Part shown: positions 32,353-40,832 of the stretch, piece by piece
Position numbering within the stretch: position 1 is the stretch's first letter
How the letters are laid out: each line of letters begins with the position of its first letter
NCBI GenBank assembly: GCA_026225055.1
Contig: JAMFSA010000137.1
Span: 1-52,771, forward strand
From: Mucilaginibacter xinganensis
GTDB taxonomy: Bacteria; Bacteroidota; Bacteroidia; Sphingobacteriales; Sphingobacteriaceae
Length of the DNA stretch: 52,771 nucleotides
Reading direction: 5' to 3'
Notes under the pieces: model-generated
The model's database searches: none
Told to the model about the DNA's origin: nothing
Seen by the model: the letters and a program-made list of their open reading frames with translations, nothing else
Program-made: the position numbers and the translations under genes

Positions 32353-34526
32353 TGGAATTAGGCAATTATTTTAAGATCCTTTCGCGCCATAAGCTAACGC
32401 TGATAATAATTCCGTTAATTACTATTATCATTACTTATTTCCTGGTACGCCATCAGCCGGATAGCTATACTTCGGAAGCTCAGATAGCTACAGGCATTGT
32501 TGATAAAACCCAACAGGCGCTAAGTAATAATAACAATGAAGCACAACAGGAATCACAGATCGCCCAGAATTTTGATAACCTGATTGAGATCATGCGGTCG
32601 AAAAAGATGCTCGATCAGGTATCATATCAGTTAATGATCCACGACCTGACCAGCAAAGAGCCCTTCCGCAAGCCCAGCAAGCTTTTTAACAGTATGGATG
32701 ATGCGGCCCGTGCACATGCGCTGGCTGCTTATAAGGATTTCTACGCCAAACACCAGGAGTTATCGCTGTATAACGAGGATCAGGCAGGTTTGCATAACCT
32801 GTTGAGTTCAATGAAATACGATGATGAATCCTTATTAAAAACATTAAACATTTACCGTGCCCAATCAAGCGATTTTATTGATGTTGATTTTAGTACCGAT
32901 GATTCCGAACTAGCGGCTTTTGTAGTTAACACGCTTACCCAGGAGTTCATTACTTATTATAACACCACAATAAAAGAGAACCAGCGCAGAGCTATTGGCT
33001 TTTTGGGCAACCTGCTGCAAGCAAAAAGGGATACGCTTAACGCTAAGATAATAGAACTCAGGAACTATAAGATCAAGAATAGGATCTTAAGTCTTCCTGA
33101 ACAATCGCGCGCTTTATATTCGCAGCTTGCTGATTTTGAAACTCATTTGGAACAAGCTCAACGTGAAGCTATAGCTAATCAAGCGGCCATAAAAAATATC
33201 GATGATCACTTTAACCCTAAAGATCGTAAGTATTTTGAAAATGCGTTAGTACCGGTAAACCAGAGCATTGTTAACCTTACAGATCAGTTAAAGGACCTGA
33301 ACCAGAAATACATACAAAGCGATTTTAACCCTGCCTATAAAAGCAGGATCGATTCGTTACAAACTGCTGTAAACGAAAAGATTATGCAATCGTCTGATAA
33401 ATATATTACCAGCCCGCTTGCTAACCAACAAGCACTTGTTACACAGCGTCTTTCCTTACAAGTTGCATATGAACTTGCCAAAAATGGCATTGGATCGATA
33501 CAAAATGAGCTGAAACGTTTAAATGCCGAGCTTGATGGCATTGTACCGCATGAAGCAGTTGTTCAGCAAGATGAAAGCAATGTTGATGTGGCTCAAAAAG
33601 AGTTTTTAGAGATACTGAACAAATACAATCAAACCAGTCTGGACTCTAATTATATAGGCCTGCTTAAACAGGTTGAAGTAGCGATGCCGGGTATTGCTGA
33701 ACCATCTAAAAAAATGCTGCTGGTGATACTGAGCGGTATCATTATGTTCGTGTTCTGTATAGTGGTATTCTTCTTCATTTACTTTTTTGATACTACTATT
33801 AAAACCCCTGCCGAACTTGCAAATACTACCGGTAAACCGGTATTGGGTTATCTGAATTTGCTAAGTAATTCGTCCATTGATCTGCGGCAATTGTGGATAG
33901 GGCCAACTAAAGACGATGAGATAAAACAATTCCGAAACCTGATGCAATCCATACGGTATGAGGTTGATACGGATATGGATCATCATAAAATATTGGTGAT
34001 CAATAGTCTTGTTGACGGGGAAGGTAAAACATTTTTAGCCACAAACCTGGCTTATGCTTATTCTCTGGTAAATAAAAAGGTATTATTGATAGATGGTAAC
34101 TTCCATAGTCCGGGTATAACTAAATCTGTAAAATCAAGTGCTTATATAGAGGATTACTTTAACGGATCAGCTACAGAAATGGCAGCGCAGGCCGGGCATA
34201 AAATAATAGTATTGAGCAACAAAGGTGGTGATGGCTCATTGTTTGAGGTAAGTAACGAAGAAAATATCACCAATAAATTGAATAAGCTTAAGGCTGATTT
34301 TGATGTGATTATTATTGAAACATCAGCGCTGAATACCTTAAACAAATCGAAAGAGTGGAATACGTTTGCAGATAAAATATTGACCGTGTTTGAATCTGAC
34401 AAAAAAATAACTAACAGTCAGCAGGCTGACATTAAGTATCTGAAAAGCCTTGACGGGAAGTTTATGGGTTGGGTATTAAACGTGGTTCATAAGTTTACTG
34501 CCGAAGAAAAAGAAGCTGTAAAATAA
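32352..34526 (+). CDS. Wzz/BY-kinase-like polysaccharide co-polymerase
   Basis: A 724-residue inner-membrane protein: N-terminal Wzz domain with TM1 (about 16-33), a long periplasmic coiled-coil region, TM2 (about 460-482), and a cytoplasmic ParA/BY-kinase-like domain. Walker A is present (VDGEGKTF, Lys559). Walker A' reads LLIDGNFHSPG instead of the usual DxD form, and the Walker B position reads IIETSALN instead of a D..PP pattern. There is no C-terminal tyrosine cluster (it ends VHKFTAEEKEAVK). It therefore probably controls chain length without normal tyrosine kinase activity. It is coupled to the TolC-like gene. Confidence 0.87.
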   Translation: MELGNYFKILSRHKLTLIIIPLITIIITYFLVRHQPDSYTSEAQIATGIVDKTQQALSNNNNEAQQESQIAQNFDNLIEIMRSKKMLDQVSYQLMIHDLTSKEPFRKPSKLFNSMDDAARAHALAAYKDFYAKHQELSLYNEDQAGLHNLLSSMKYDDESLLKTLNIYRAQSSDFIDVDFSTDDSELAAFVVNTLTQEFITYYNTTIKENQRRAIGFLGNLLQAKRDTLNAKIIELRNYKIKNRILSLPEQSRALYSQLADFETHLEQAQREAIANQAAIKNIDDHFNPKDRKYFENALVPVNQSIVNLTDQLKDLNQKYIQSDFNPAYKSRIDSLQTAVNEKIMQSSDKYITSPLANQQALVTQRLSLQVAYELAKNGIGSIQNELKRLNAELDGIVPHEAVVQQDESNVDVAQKEFLEILNKYNQTSLDSNYIGLLKQVEVAMPGIAEPSKKMLLVILSGIIMFVFCIVVFFFIYFFDTTIKTPAELANTTGKPVLGYLNLLSNSSIDLRQLWIGPTKDDEIKQFRNLMQSIRYEVDTDMDHHKILVINSLVDGEGKTFLATNLAYAYSLVNKKVLLIDGNFHSPGITKSVKSSAYIEDYFNGSATEMAAQAGHKIIVLSNKGGDGSLFEVSNEENITNKLNKLKADFDVIIIETSALNTLNKSKEWNTFADKILTVFESDKKITNSQQADIKYLKSLDGKFMGWVLNVVHKFTAEEKEAVK

Positions 34527-34560
34527 TAAAGCAAATACATAATATAACCGTAACAACACT

Positions 34561-35751
34561 ATGGTGATCATCTGGATAGTTTGGATTCTGTTGCAAATTT
34601 TAATTGGTTACAACCTTTATTTGCCCATGCTGCTTTTTATTTTCTACAGAAAGCCAAAAGAAGCGCTGCCTGCTGTTGTAGAAAGTGATTATGGCATAAT
34701 TGTAACGGCTTATGAGCAAACAGATTCGCTTCCATCTGTAGTTACCTCAATTTTAAAGCTTAACTATACTAATTACCTGGTTTATATAGTTGCCGATAAA
34801 TGCGATATAACAGGGCTGGATTTTAATGATGACCGCGTGATCCTGCTTCGCCCCGAAGAAACGCTGGCGAGCAATACACGATCACACTTTTATGCTATCC
34901 GCAATTTTAAACGCCCCCATACACGCTTAACCATTATTGACAGCGACAACCTGGTTGCGCCCGAATACCTACACGAACTGGATAAATATTTTGATAAAGG
35001 ATTTTCAGCAGTTCAGGGTGTAAGGGATGCCAAAAACCTGAACACAACTTATGCACGCCTTGATGCCGCACGTGATATTTACTACCATTTTTACGATGGT
35101 AAAATACTGTTCGGTATCGGCTCATCAGCAACCCTTGCAGGTTCGGGCATGGCATTTACTACACAGTTATACCGTGACAGCCTGGAGAGTACAGATATAA
35201 CCGGTGCCGGCTTTGATAAGGTGCTGCAATCTATAATTGTTGGCAATGACCTCCGTATAGCGTTTGCTGAAAAGGCTATAGTTTACGATGAAAAAACTAC
35301 CCATGCCGATCAATTGGTAAAGCAACGTTCACGCTGGATAAACACCTGGTTTAAGTATTTTAAATTTGGCTTTACCTTGTTTTTTAAAGGGATAGTGAAC
35401 TTCAGTCGTAACCAATTTCTTTTTGGGCTGATACTGCTAAGGCCGCCTTTGTTTATCTTTTTAATATTGTCGGTTGTGTTTATGCTGATAAACCTTTTTG
35501 TAAGTACAACAGCTGTATTAATCTGGCTTTTTGGCTTGATCATATTTGTAATAGGCTTTTATATCTCATTGGCCAAATCTGATACTGATAAACGTATCTA
35601 TCAGTCGTTGATCAATATTCCGAAGTTTATTTTTTACCAGGTACTATCATTATTAAAAGTTCGCAACGCCAATAAACATTCTGTGGCTACCACGCATTAT
35701 TATAACAATGAAACTGCCGAGAACGATAAAATAAAAAACGATGAGAGTTGA
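34561..35751 (+). CDS. Membrane-bound family 2 glycosyltransferase
   Basis: A 396-residue processive-type GT2 enzyme. An N-terminal membrane segment is followed by the GT-A domain: YGIIVTAYEQTDSL, the metal-binding IDSDN, the acceptor region GSGMAFT, and the QRSRW motif (QxxRW class) near residue 260. Two to three membrane segments follow (LILLRPPLFIFLILSVVFML and after). QxxRW marks enzymes of the cellulose/hyaluronan synthase type. Sugar and acceptor are unknown. It overlaps the next small gene by 11 bases. Confidence 0.87.
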   Translation: MVIIWIVWILLQILIGYNLYLPMLLFIFYRKPKEALPAVVESDYGIIVTAYEQTDSLPSVVTSILKLNYTNYLVYIVADKCDITGLDFNDDRVILLRPEETLASNTRSHFYAIRNFKRPHTRLTIIDSDNLVAPEYLHELDKYFDKGFSAVQGVRDAKNLNTTYARLDAARDIYYHFYDGKILFGIGSSATLAGSGMAFTTQLYRDSLESTDITGAGFDKVLQSIIVGNDLRIAFAEKAIVYDEKTTHADQLVKQRSRWINTWFKYFKFGFTLFFKGIVNFSRNQFLFGLILLRPPLFIFLILSVVFMLINLFVSTTAVLIWLFGLIIFVIGFYISLAKSDTDKRIYQSLINIPKFIFYQVLSLLKVRNANKHSVATTHYYNNETAENDKIKNDES

Positions 35752-35887
35752 GCCTACTGAAAAGTCGTTAAAAAAACACATCGCACCCGATCCAAGTAAA
35801 AAGGTTGAACGGATTACCAGGGTGGTTGCAATCGTTGTAGCGTTCGCCAGTACGTTCGTGTTTTTCTTTAAGATATTATTCTTTTAA
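35741..35887 (+). CDS. 48-residue single-TM peptide coupled to its neighbours
   Basis: A short gene: ATG at 35741, stop TAA at 35885-35887. The peptide starts MRVEPTEKSLKKHIAPDPSK, continues with a basic stretch, and ends in one hydrophobic helix (VVAIVVAFASTFVFFFKILFF). It overlaps the upstream glycosyltransferase gene by 11 bases, and its stop shares a base with the ATG of the ligase gene (TAATG). Both junctions suggest translational coupling, which supports a real gene. The predicted topology is cytoplasmic N-terminus and membrane C-terminus. No family was recognised; a small subunit of the synthase or polymerase is a guess. Confidence 0.65.
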   Translation: MRVEPTEKSLKKHIAPDPSKKVERITRVVAIVVAFASTFVFFFKILFF

Positions 35888-37413
35888 TGGAAAATATTTT
35901 TCATTATAAAATAGGCCGTCCTTCACCAAAGGAGAGTAAGAGTTTTTTTAAAACGCTTACCAGGCTCGTTTTTGTTGAAAAATTGTATAACACCGCAGGT
36001 ATAATACTGCTGGCGCTTATTGGTATAATAATGGCTATTGGTACAGCTTTTTATGGTGCCACATTTGGTATAATGCTGATATTATTGGTTACCATACCGC
36101 CTGTAGTATATTGCATAGTAGTTTACCCCAAGTTTGGGATAATGATACTGCTGGTGATGGCTTATATGCTGTTTGTGCTGGCGCAATTAGGTATTGATGG
36201 CCCTGTAGGTACCTTAATGGATGGGTTGCAGGTTCTGCTGCTCTTAGGCGTTCTTATCAAAGTAAAAAAAGACAATAACGACTGGTCTATTTTTAAGAGC
36301 CCGATAACTACGGTTATATTTCTATGGCTCGGTTATAACCTGCTTGAATTTGGCAATCCTGCAGCTTCATCAAGGTTGGCATGGGTTTATACTATTCGCT
36401 CGGTAGCTATAGTGGCTTTGAGCTATTTCGTATTTATGTATAATATCCGTTCGGTTAAATACATCAGGACGTTATTCATATTATTAGCTATATTAAGTTT
36501 TATTGGTGCTGCCTATGGCTTTAAGCAGGAATACATAGGCTTTAACCAACACGAGCAGGCTTACCTTGACACGCCAGGTATACCTGCGCTGCTATTTATC
36601 GACGGGCACTGGCGTAAGTTCTCCATATTTTCAGACCCGGTTGCGTTTGCATATAACATGGTTATGCCCAGCATATTTATTATATGTATGTTGACAATGC
36701 AAATAAAATTATGGCAGAAAATTGCATTAGGCGTATTGGCACTGTTTTTTTTAGATGCAATGCTTTTTTCAGGTACACGTGGGGCAAATATTTTGATACC
36801 AGGTGCGTTGTTTCTTTTCGCAATATTAAAGTATAACCGGAAGATATTGATAGGCACAGGAATTGCCGCGCTATTTATTGTTTTTTTAATTAATGTACCC
36901 ACATCAAACCCTAATTTAAGGCGTTTTCAAACAGCATTTAAGCCTAATCATGATGATTCGTATAATCTGCGGAAGATGAATCAAAAGCGGATCCAGCCTT
37001 ATATACTTACACACCCTTTGGGTGGTGGTTTAGGAGCGACAGGGGAGTGGGGTAAACGATTTGCACCAGGTTCATACCTGGCGGATTTTCCGCCTGATAG
37101 CGGCTACATAAGAGTTGCAGTAGAGGAAGGGCCGATTGGCTTGCTTATCTTTTGTACGTTCATGTTCGTGATCCTGAAAACAGGCATCAATAATTACTAC
37201 CTGATAGAGAACGAGGAGCTGAAAACCTATTGCCTGGCCATGACGCTGATCGTATTCGCTTATAACCTGGCCAACTTTCCGCAGGAGGCGCTGGTACAAT
37301 TTCCATCAAATATATTATTCTACCTGGAAGTGGCATTAATTAATATAACTCTTAGACTGGATATTTCGTTAAAGGAAAAAGCAGCTAATGCTTTGAAATT
37401 TAACCACCAATAA
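35887..37413 (+). CDS. O-antigen ligase / polymerase family membrane protein
   Basis: A 508-residue protein with about ten to twelve membrane segments and a large periplasmic loop. The Wzy_C-type signature includes FSGTRGA near residue 300 and THPLGGGLGATG near 380, after the loop arginines of NPNLRRFQ. Such proteins either polymerise repeat units (Wzy) or ligate O-antigen to lipid A core (WaaL); sequence alone does not separate the two, but the polysaccharide export context favours polymerase. It starts at the TAATG junction with the 48-residue gene. Confidence 0.85.
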   Translation: MENIFHYKIGRPSPKESKSFFKTLTRLVFVEKLYNTAGIILLALIGIIMAIGTAFYGATFGIMLILLVTIPPVVYCIVVYPKFGIMILLVMAYMLFVLAQLGIDGPVGTLMDGLQVLLLLGVLIKVKKDNNDWSIFKSPITTVIFLWLGYNLLEFGNPAASSRLAWVYTIRSVAIVALSYFVFMYNIRSVKYIRTLFILLAILSFIGAAYGFKQEYIGFNQHEQAYLDTPGIPALLFIDGHWRKFSIFSDPVAFAYNMVMPSIFIICMLTMQIKLWQKIALGVLALFFLDAMLFSGTRGANILIPGALFLFAILKYNRKILIGTGIAALFIVFLINVPTSNPNLRRFQTAFKPNHDDSYNLRKMNQKRIQPYILTHPLGGGLGATGEWGKRFAPGSYLADFPPDSGYIRVAVEEGPIGLLIFCTFMFVILKTGINNYYLIENEELKTYCLAMTLIVFAYNLANFPQEALVQFPSNILFYLEVALINITLRLDISLKEKAANALKFNHQ

Positions 37414-37424
37414 TTGCTTTAATA

Positions 37425-38645
37425 ATGGGCGTGACCGATACTATAAAAAACCAGGATATTATTATTGTAGGCCAGCAACCCTGGGATGTTGAAATTGGCA
37501 GCAACTGTAAAAATATAGCACTTGAATTAAGTAAATATAATCGTGTTTTGTATGTGAATTCGCCACTGGATAGGGTTACAGTTTTAAAACGTAAATCTGA
37601 ACCGGGAGTACAGAAAAGGATAGATATAATTAATAAAAAGGCTGAAGGGCTTATCCAAATACAACCCAATCTCTGGACCTACTATCCCGATAGGATGATC
37701 GAATCGATCAACTGGATAAAGGTGCAGCTTATTTACACATTCTTAAATAAAATAAATAACAAACGGTTTGCCAATTCTATTAAAAAAGCTATAAATAAAC
37801 TTGATTTTAAGGAATTTATATTGTTTAATGATGATGATATATTCAGGAGTTTTTATTTAAAGGAATTGCTTAAACCCCAGATCAGCATATATTATTCGCG
37901 TGACTTTTTACTAACAGTTAATTATTGGAAATTACATGGCACAAAGATGGAACCACAGATAATTGCAAAAAGCGATCTGTGTGTTGCAAACTCCGTATAT
38001 CTGGCAAATTACTGTAAACAATACAACCCGAAATCGTATTATATAGGGCAGGGCTGTGATATTGATGATTTTGCAAATTTCAAAGGTAAAGTTCCGGATG
38101 AACTGGCACGGATAAAGAGACCAGTAATAGGTTATGTAGGTGCTTTACAAAGTATCAGGCTGGATATTGAACTATTAAAGTATATCGCTATTCAAAGACC
38201 TGAGTATAGTGTTGTATTGGTTGGGCCAGAAGATAATGAGTTTAAAGCCAGCGATCTGCATGGGATTGAGAATATACATTTTCTGGGTCCTAAGCCTGCC
38301 GATACCATGCCTGCATATATTAAAGGTTTTGATGTTTGTTTAAACCCGCAGATTGTTAACCAGGTTACAATTGGTAACTATCCACGCAAAATTGATGAGT
38401 ACCTGGCAATGGGCAAACCGGTGGTGGCTACCCTAACTGAAGGCATGAGTGTATTTAAAGATTATACCTATTTGGGCGATAGCCATGACGATTATTTAGT
38501 AAATATAGAGAAAGCGCTGCATGATAATGCTGCTGCAGTGCAACAAGAACGGATAGCCTTTGCATCGGCACATACGTGGGAAAATAGTGTTAAGGAATTG
38601 TACAAAGCCATTAAATCAGCAGGCTATAATTTAAATGGGAATTAA
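37425..38645 (+). CDS. GT-B fold glycosyltransferase (group 1/GT4-like)
   Basis: A 406-residue cytoplasmic enzyme. The N-terminal half begins QDIIIVGQQPWDVEIGSN. The C-terminal Rossmann half includes RPVIGYVGALQSIRLDIELL, YSVVLVGPED, NIHFLGPKP, the MPAYIKGFDVCLNPQ strand-loop, and the nucleotide-sugar region KIDEYLAMGKPVVAT. It lies 11 bases after the ligase gene, and its stop overlaps by 11 bases the start of a decayed gene of related organisation. Confidence 0.87.
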   Translation: MGVTDTIKNQDIIIVGQQPWDVEIGSNCKNIALELSKYNRVLYVNSPLDRVTVLKRKSEPGVQKRIDIINKKAEGLIQIQPNLWTYYPDRMIESINWIKVQLIYTFLNKINNKRFANSIKKAINKLDFKEFILFNDDDIFRSFYLKELLKPQISIYYSRDFLLTVNYWKLHGTKMEPQIIAKSDLCVANSVYLANYCKQYNPKSYYIGQGCDIDDFANFKGKVPDELARIKRPVIGYVGALQSIRLDIELLKYIAIQRPEYSVVLVGPEDNEFKASDLHGIENIHFLGPKPADTMPAYIKGFDVCLNPQIVNQVTIGNYPRKIDEYLAMGKPVVATLTEGMSVFKDYTYLGDSHDDYLVNIEKALHDNAAAVQQERIAFASAHTWENSVKELYKAIKSAGYNLNGN

Positions 38646-39185
38646 AAATACTCCGGTAGTTATTTTTAGTAATATGCGTTATGATAGCATTATCGAGTCT
38701 ACATCGCTGTTTATTGCCCGTAATTTGGCCAAAGATACCCTGGTTTATTATGTGGGGTACCCTTACACCATTAAAGATTATATCAACAATAAAAACAGCG
38801 ATGCATTTTTAAAATTAAAAAAGAGTTTTTTTAATACTGATGACGCGTTGATTGATACCGATATCCCTAATCTTAAAAAACTTGTTCTACTGCTTGTTGC
38901 TTCAATAAACTTTATACCCGAAAGTGAAATATTCAGACAGACTTTAATCCTGATTTGAAAGATTATACATATGGAGCCGTTGAGATTTGCAGTGATGCCG
39001 CAGGTTTTATAAAAGCTATAAATAGGATATTTAAAAACGATGGGCCTGAACAATTGGCGCTACGATTAAGTGTTGCACAAGAAAACACCTGGCAGATACG
39101 AACGCGGGAAATAGCTGATCTGATCGAAAAAGGCCTAAAAGCCAAAAATCTAACTACAATTAATCCTTATTATCTATCCTTTTAG
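38635..39185 (+). pseudogene. Glycosyltransferase remnant with internal deletion and frameshift
   Basis: Two frames together look like the two ends of a GT-B glycosyltransferase. Frame 1 (38635-38958, 107 codons) starts MGIKNTPVVIFSNMRYD like a GT N-terminal domain. Frame 3 (open from about 38928 to 39185) reads DFNPDLKDYTYGAVEICSD..ENTWQIRTREIADLIEKGL, aligning with the C-terminal end of the preceding gene (VFKDYTY..AHTWENSVKELYKAI). The ~230 residues that would form the catalytic centre are missing, and the frames are out of register near 38925-38955. The start overlaps the upstream gene by 11 bases; the end overlaps the convergent GT2 gene. Two real small genes are less likely. Confidence 0.72.
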
Positions 39186-39942
39186 CCGACATGTAATCAT
39201 AATTGTGTTTCAGGTTGCGATAGATAGCCCTCACAAACGAGATAACAAAATTCGAACTCTGTCTCACATCACTGCGTTTCATGGTACTTGGTTCGTCTGA
39301 GGAGTTTATCTGATCAAATAATCCTTTATAATCTTCATAAAACATAGCCTTTCCTTTATTTTTCAGAAAGGATATCGCCATCAAAAATTCTGTACGATCG
39401 CCTTTTATTCCTTCGGCATACCGGCCAAACTTATTAAAGAAAGTAGTGCGGCGTAAGTGGGGGTGATCGCTATAGCAATGGAACTTACGATAGCCGGGAT
39501 AAAAAATATTAAACACCATTTCCGAAAAGCCATTGCGGTAAGGTTTCAGATACGGATATTTAAAATACGCGTAAAAACGGGTTATATCTATATCTGGCCG
39601 TTCTTCCATTATGCTTAAAGCATCTTCTAAATGCTCGCTATAACCAGGGAACGGATCGAAATCTTCTTGCACATATAAAGTGTATGGGGTGTTTACCGCA
39701 TCCTGTCCTTTATTGATATTGTTGCCAAGCCCTTTATTTTTAGGGGTGGTTATTAAGCGAAAGTTGTATTTGTCTGCTATCTGCTTCAGGTAATCCTGGT
39801 GCTCAGGTTTGCTGCCGTCATCAGATACTACAATATCACCGAATGAGATTTGCTGTTCATTAAATGTTTTCAAAAGTCTTTCAAGCGATTGGCTCCTGTT
39901 ATAATGAGTAATTAATAAAGTTATGGTGTTAAACTGCTTCAT
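39160..39942 (-). CDS. Family 2 glycosyltransferase, paralogue 1
   Basis: A 260-residue GT-A enzyme: ITLLITHYNRSQSLERLL, the nucleotide-binding VVSDDGSKPEH, LGNNINKGQD and the metal-binding YVQEDFDP, an acidic EDFD in place of the classical DxD. It closely resembles the next gene upstream over its full length, including FYAYF-YPYLKPY, YSDHPHLRR and SSDEPSTM, indicating tandem duplication. It lacks membrane segments. The two genes run against the rest of the locus. Its 3' end overlaps the glycosyltransferase remnant. Confidence 0.85.
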   Translation of the reverse strand: MKQFNTITLLITHYNRSQSLERLLKTFNEQQISFGDIVVSDDGSKPEHQDYLKQIADKYNFRLITTPKNKGLGNNINKGQDAVNTPYTLYVQEDFDPFPGYSEHLEDALSIMEERPDIDITRFYAYFKYPYLKPYRNGFSEMVFNIFYPGYRKFHCYSDHPHLRRTTFFNKFGRYAEGIKGDRTEFLMAISFLKNKGKAMFYEDYKGLFDQINSSDEPSTMKRSDVRQSSNFVISFVRAIYRNLKHNYDYMSAKRIDNKD

Positions 39943-39950
39943 AAAAGCTA

Positions 39951-40751
39951 TTACTTATTATAGTGCTTGAAAAAATAGTCGTAGGTCCAGCGCAACAATT
40001 TAACTTGAAGATAAACTGCCCGTACAGCCAAAGCAGCCGGGTTTTTACTTTCGCGCCAGCTGCTGCGGCCCATGGTGCTTGGTTCATCTGCTGAATTTTT
40101 TTGGTAGAACAGATCATTGAAATTCTCATAAAACAGCCCCCGGCCTTTATTTTGAACAAAGGAAAGTGCCATACGGTATTCTGTAATATCTCCTTTAATA
40201 CCTTCAGGATAACGCCCGAATTTCTGCAAAAAGTTGCTTCGCTTTAAATGCGGGTGATCGCTATAAACATAAAATTTAAGGTGATTATTGGCAAAAAAAC
40301 TCGGACTAAACATCATTTCGCCATATCCATTGGCATAAGGTTTTAGATAGGGGTACCGGAAATATGCGTAAAAACGTACAAGATCCAACCCGGCATCTTT
40401 GTTCATCAGGTTAAGAGCATCCTTAAAATGCTCTAAAAAAGCATCCTTTGGCTCAAAGTCCTCCTGAACATAAAGCGTATAGGGTGTTTTAACCGCATCC
40501 TGCCCTTTATTGATATTGTTGCCTAATCCTTTATTTTTAGGCGTGGTTATCAACCTATAATTAAATTCACTACTTAGGGTTGTAAGCCTGTCAATATGCT
40601 CGGGTTTACTGCCATCGTCAGAAACAACTATATCGCCAAACGTTATGTGTTGATTAACAAATGTTTGCAACAATCTTTCGAGCGAACTGCTGCGATTGTA
40701 ATGGGTTATTAATAAAGTAATTTCAGGGAAATGACTTTCGTTTGCCTTCAT
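39951..40751 (-). CDS. Family 2 glycosyltransferase, paralogue 2
   Basis: A 266-residue GT-A enzyme with the same motifs as the downstream paralogue: ITLLITHYNRSSSLERLL, VVSDDGSKPEH, PKNKGLGNNINKGQD, YVQEDFEP, YSDHPHLKR, SADEPSTM. The genes are eight bases apart and probably co-transcribed from this start. The C-terminus is basic and aromatic and may dock on the membrane. Donor and acceptor sugars are unknown. The divergent flippase gene starts 82 bases away. Confidence 0.85.
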   Translation of the reverse strand: MKANESHFPEITLLITHYNRSSSLERLLQTFVNQHITFGDIVVSDDGSKPEHIDRLTTLSSEFNYRLITTPKNKGLGNNINKGQDAVKTPYTLYVQEDFEPKDAFLEHFKDALNLMNKDAGLDLVRFYAYFRYPYLKPYANGYGEMMFSPSFFANNHLKFYVYSDHPHLKRSNFLQKFGRYPEGIKGDITEYRMALSFVQNKGRGLFYENFNDLFYQKNSADEPSTMGRSSWRESKNPAALAVRAVYLQVKLLRWTYDYFFKHYNK

Positions 40752-40818
40752 AATTAAGCTAATATGCCAAAAATTTAGTTTATAAACACAATTTTATTGT
40801 TATATTAATCATGTCGGA

Positions 40819-40826
40819 TAACTTTG
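40819..40826 (+). promoter_or_regulatory. -7 box immediately upstream of the flippase gene
   Basis: TAACTTTG matches TAnnTTTG, and the ATG at 40833 follows after six bases. A TTG at 40797-40799 could be the distal element. The transcript would have almost no leader. Confidence 0.6.
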
Positions 40827-40832
40827 TAATAT

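Noticed and set aside
35741..35887. Possibility that the short frame is only spacer between two glycosyltransferase-type genes
   Set aside because: Overlap with both neighbours and a well-formed membrane helix argue for a real gene, so it is listed as a feature with moderate confidence.
38955..39185. 76-codon frame as an independent small gene
   Set aside because: It starts at a TTG inside a longer open stretch and matches the C-terminal end of a glycosyltransferase, so it is better read as part of a pseudogene.
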